DNA of 6,759 bases from Treponema sp. (lineage in GTDB: Bacteria > Spirochaetota > Spirochaetia > Treponematales > Breznakiellaceae), in NCBI GenBank assembly GCA_031254795.1, contig JAIRTS010000117.1, positions 1 to 6,759 on the forward strand, written 5' to 3'. The notes below the pieces were generated by a model. It was not told where the DNA came from. It searched no databases and saw only the letters and a list, made by a program, of their open reading frames with translations. Every line of letters starts with the position of its first letter. The first letter of the stretch is position 1. Below, in pieces: positions 6,108-6,759 of the stretch. The translations under genes and the position numbers were made by a program.

Positions 6108-6759
6108 CCAGCGTCTTCTCCGCCGCAGTCGCCACATTCTGCAAAAGCATGGCGATGGTCATGGGGCCTACTCCGCCCGGCACCGGCGTGATGAACGCCG
6201 CTTTTTGGGAAACCGCCTCAAAATCCACGTCCCCGCGCAAGCGGTATCCTTTCTTCGCGGAAGCGTCGCTCACCCTGTTCACCCCCACGTCAATGACAAT
6301 CGCGCCGTCTTTCACCATGTCGCCGGTGATCAACCCAGCCTTCCCGGCCGCGGCTATCAGGATGTCAGCCTGCCGCGTGTGCCGCGCCAGATCCTTTGTG
6401 CCGGTGTGGCAGAGCGTCACCGTCGCGTTGATGTCTTTGCGGGTCAACAGAATAGACAGGGGTCTGCCGACAAGGTTCGACCGCCCCACAATGACCGCGT
6501 GCGCCCCGTCCAGCGGAATGTCGAGCGTTTGGAGAAGCCGCATGACGCCGTTCGGCGTACATGGCAGGAAGCCGTCCCTGCCCAGAACCATGTTTCCCAC
6601 GGAAACCGGATGAAAGCCGTCAACATCTTTTTTGGGGGAAATGGCGTCAATCACCCGATCTTCCCTCACATGCTTCGGCAGAGGAAGCTGCGCCAGAATT
6701 CCGTGAACCGCCGCGTCCTCATTCAAAGCCGCTATGAGGGAAAGCAGTTCCGCTTCGGA
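6100..6759 (-). CDS. folD: Bifunctional methylenetetrahydrofolate dehydrogenase / methenyltetrahydrofolate cyclohydrolase (5'-truncated by window edge)
   Basis: FolD is a cytoplasmic NADP-dependent enzyme that interconverts 5,10-methylene-THF, 5,10-methenyl-THF and 10-formyl-THF, supplying one-carbon units for purine and formyl-Met synthesis. The 219 visible residues run open to the window edge; bacterial FolD is usually about 285-295 residues, so roughly 70 N-terminal residues, including the catalytic Tyr and Lys, lie outside. Visible marks, numbered from the first visible residue: QLPLP (24-28), KDVDGFHP (44-51) with the conserved Asp, PCTPNGV (66-72), the dinucleotide-binding VIVGRSNLVGRPLS (89-102), ADILIAAAGK (131-140), IDVGVNR (156-162) and the C-terminal signature PGGVGPMTIAMLLQN (194-208). 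No break is seen. The stop overlaps the start of folE2 by 8 bases, so translation is probably coupled. Family assignment is secure. Confidence 0.96.
   Translation of the reverse strand, partial: SEAELLSLIAALNEDAAVHGILAQLPLPKHVREDRVIDAISPKKDVDGFHPVSVGNMVLGRDGFLPCTPNGVMRLLQTLDIPLDGAHAVIVGRSNLVGRPLSILLTRKDINATVTLCHTGTKDLARHTRQADILIAAAGKAGLITGDMVKDGAIVIDVGVNRVSDASAKKGYRLRGDVDFEAVSQKAAFITPVPGGVGPMTIAMLLQNVATAAEKTLDA
6115..6120 (-). promoter_or_regulatory. Ribosome binding site deciding the folE2 start
   Basis: GAGAAG lies 7 bases before the ATG at 6107, inside the last codons of folD. It supports this start over the in-frame codon at 6137. Confidence 0.55.

Overview
The window holds six protein genes and one dead gene, all on the minus strand, so they read from high to low coordinates. 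Gene content and protein style suggest a spirochaete, probably a Treponema-like host-associated lineage with roughly balanced base composition. This assignment rests on how the glycosyltransferase, protease and metal-binding protein read, not on a search.

Reading in the direction of transcription: the 3' part of folD (6759-6100, 5' end outside the window), folE2 (6107-5337), a C-terminal processing protease with a signal peptide (5247-3760), rsmE (3763-2969), a WecG/TagA/CpsF-type glycosyltransferase (2999-2211), a PlsC-like acyltransferase (2199-823), and a badly decayed zinc-type ABC transporter substrate-binding lipoprotein (about 815-110). The last 109 bases are AT-rich and carry no gene I can support. 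Junctions are tight: an 8-base overlap, a 4-base overlap, a 31-base overlap, an 11-base gap and a gap of about 8 bases. This looks like one long operon. The exception is the folE2/protease junction, where 89 bases separate the folE2 stop from the preferred protease start and a good sigma70-type promoter overlaps the end of that stretch.

Functionally the string is mixed. folD and folE2 belong to one-carbon and folate metabolism. The protease acts on envelope or periplasmic proteins. RsmE methylates 16S rRNA. The glycosyltransferase and acyltransferase probably build a cell-envelope glycan or lipid. The dead gene would have been an exported metal-binding lipoprotein.

The most notable points are: (1) the metal-binding lipoprotein can be reassembled from three reading frames, with several frameshifts, in-frame stops and a large internal deletion; (2) the protease promoter is placed so that transcription should begin at or next to the A of the ATG, implying a leaderless mRNA; (3) the GT26-type glycosyltransferase lacks the usual Pro-Asp-Gly catalytic motif; (4) the acyltransferase has H-x4-E instead of H-x4-D. 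I see no mobile element, CRISPR array, RNA gene or defence system, and nothing that looks like a wholly new multi-gene system.
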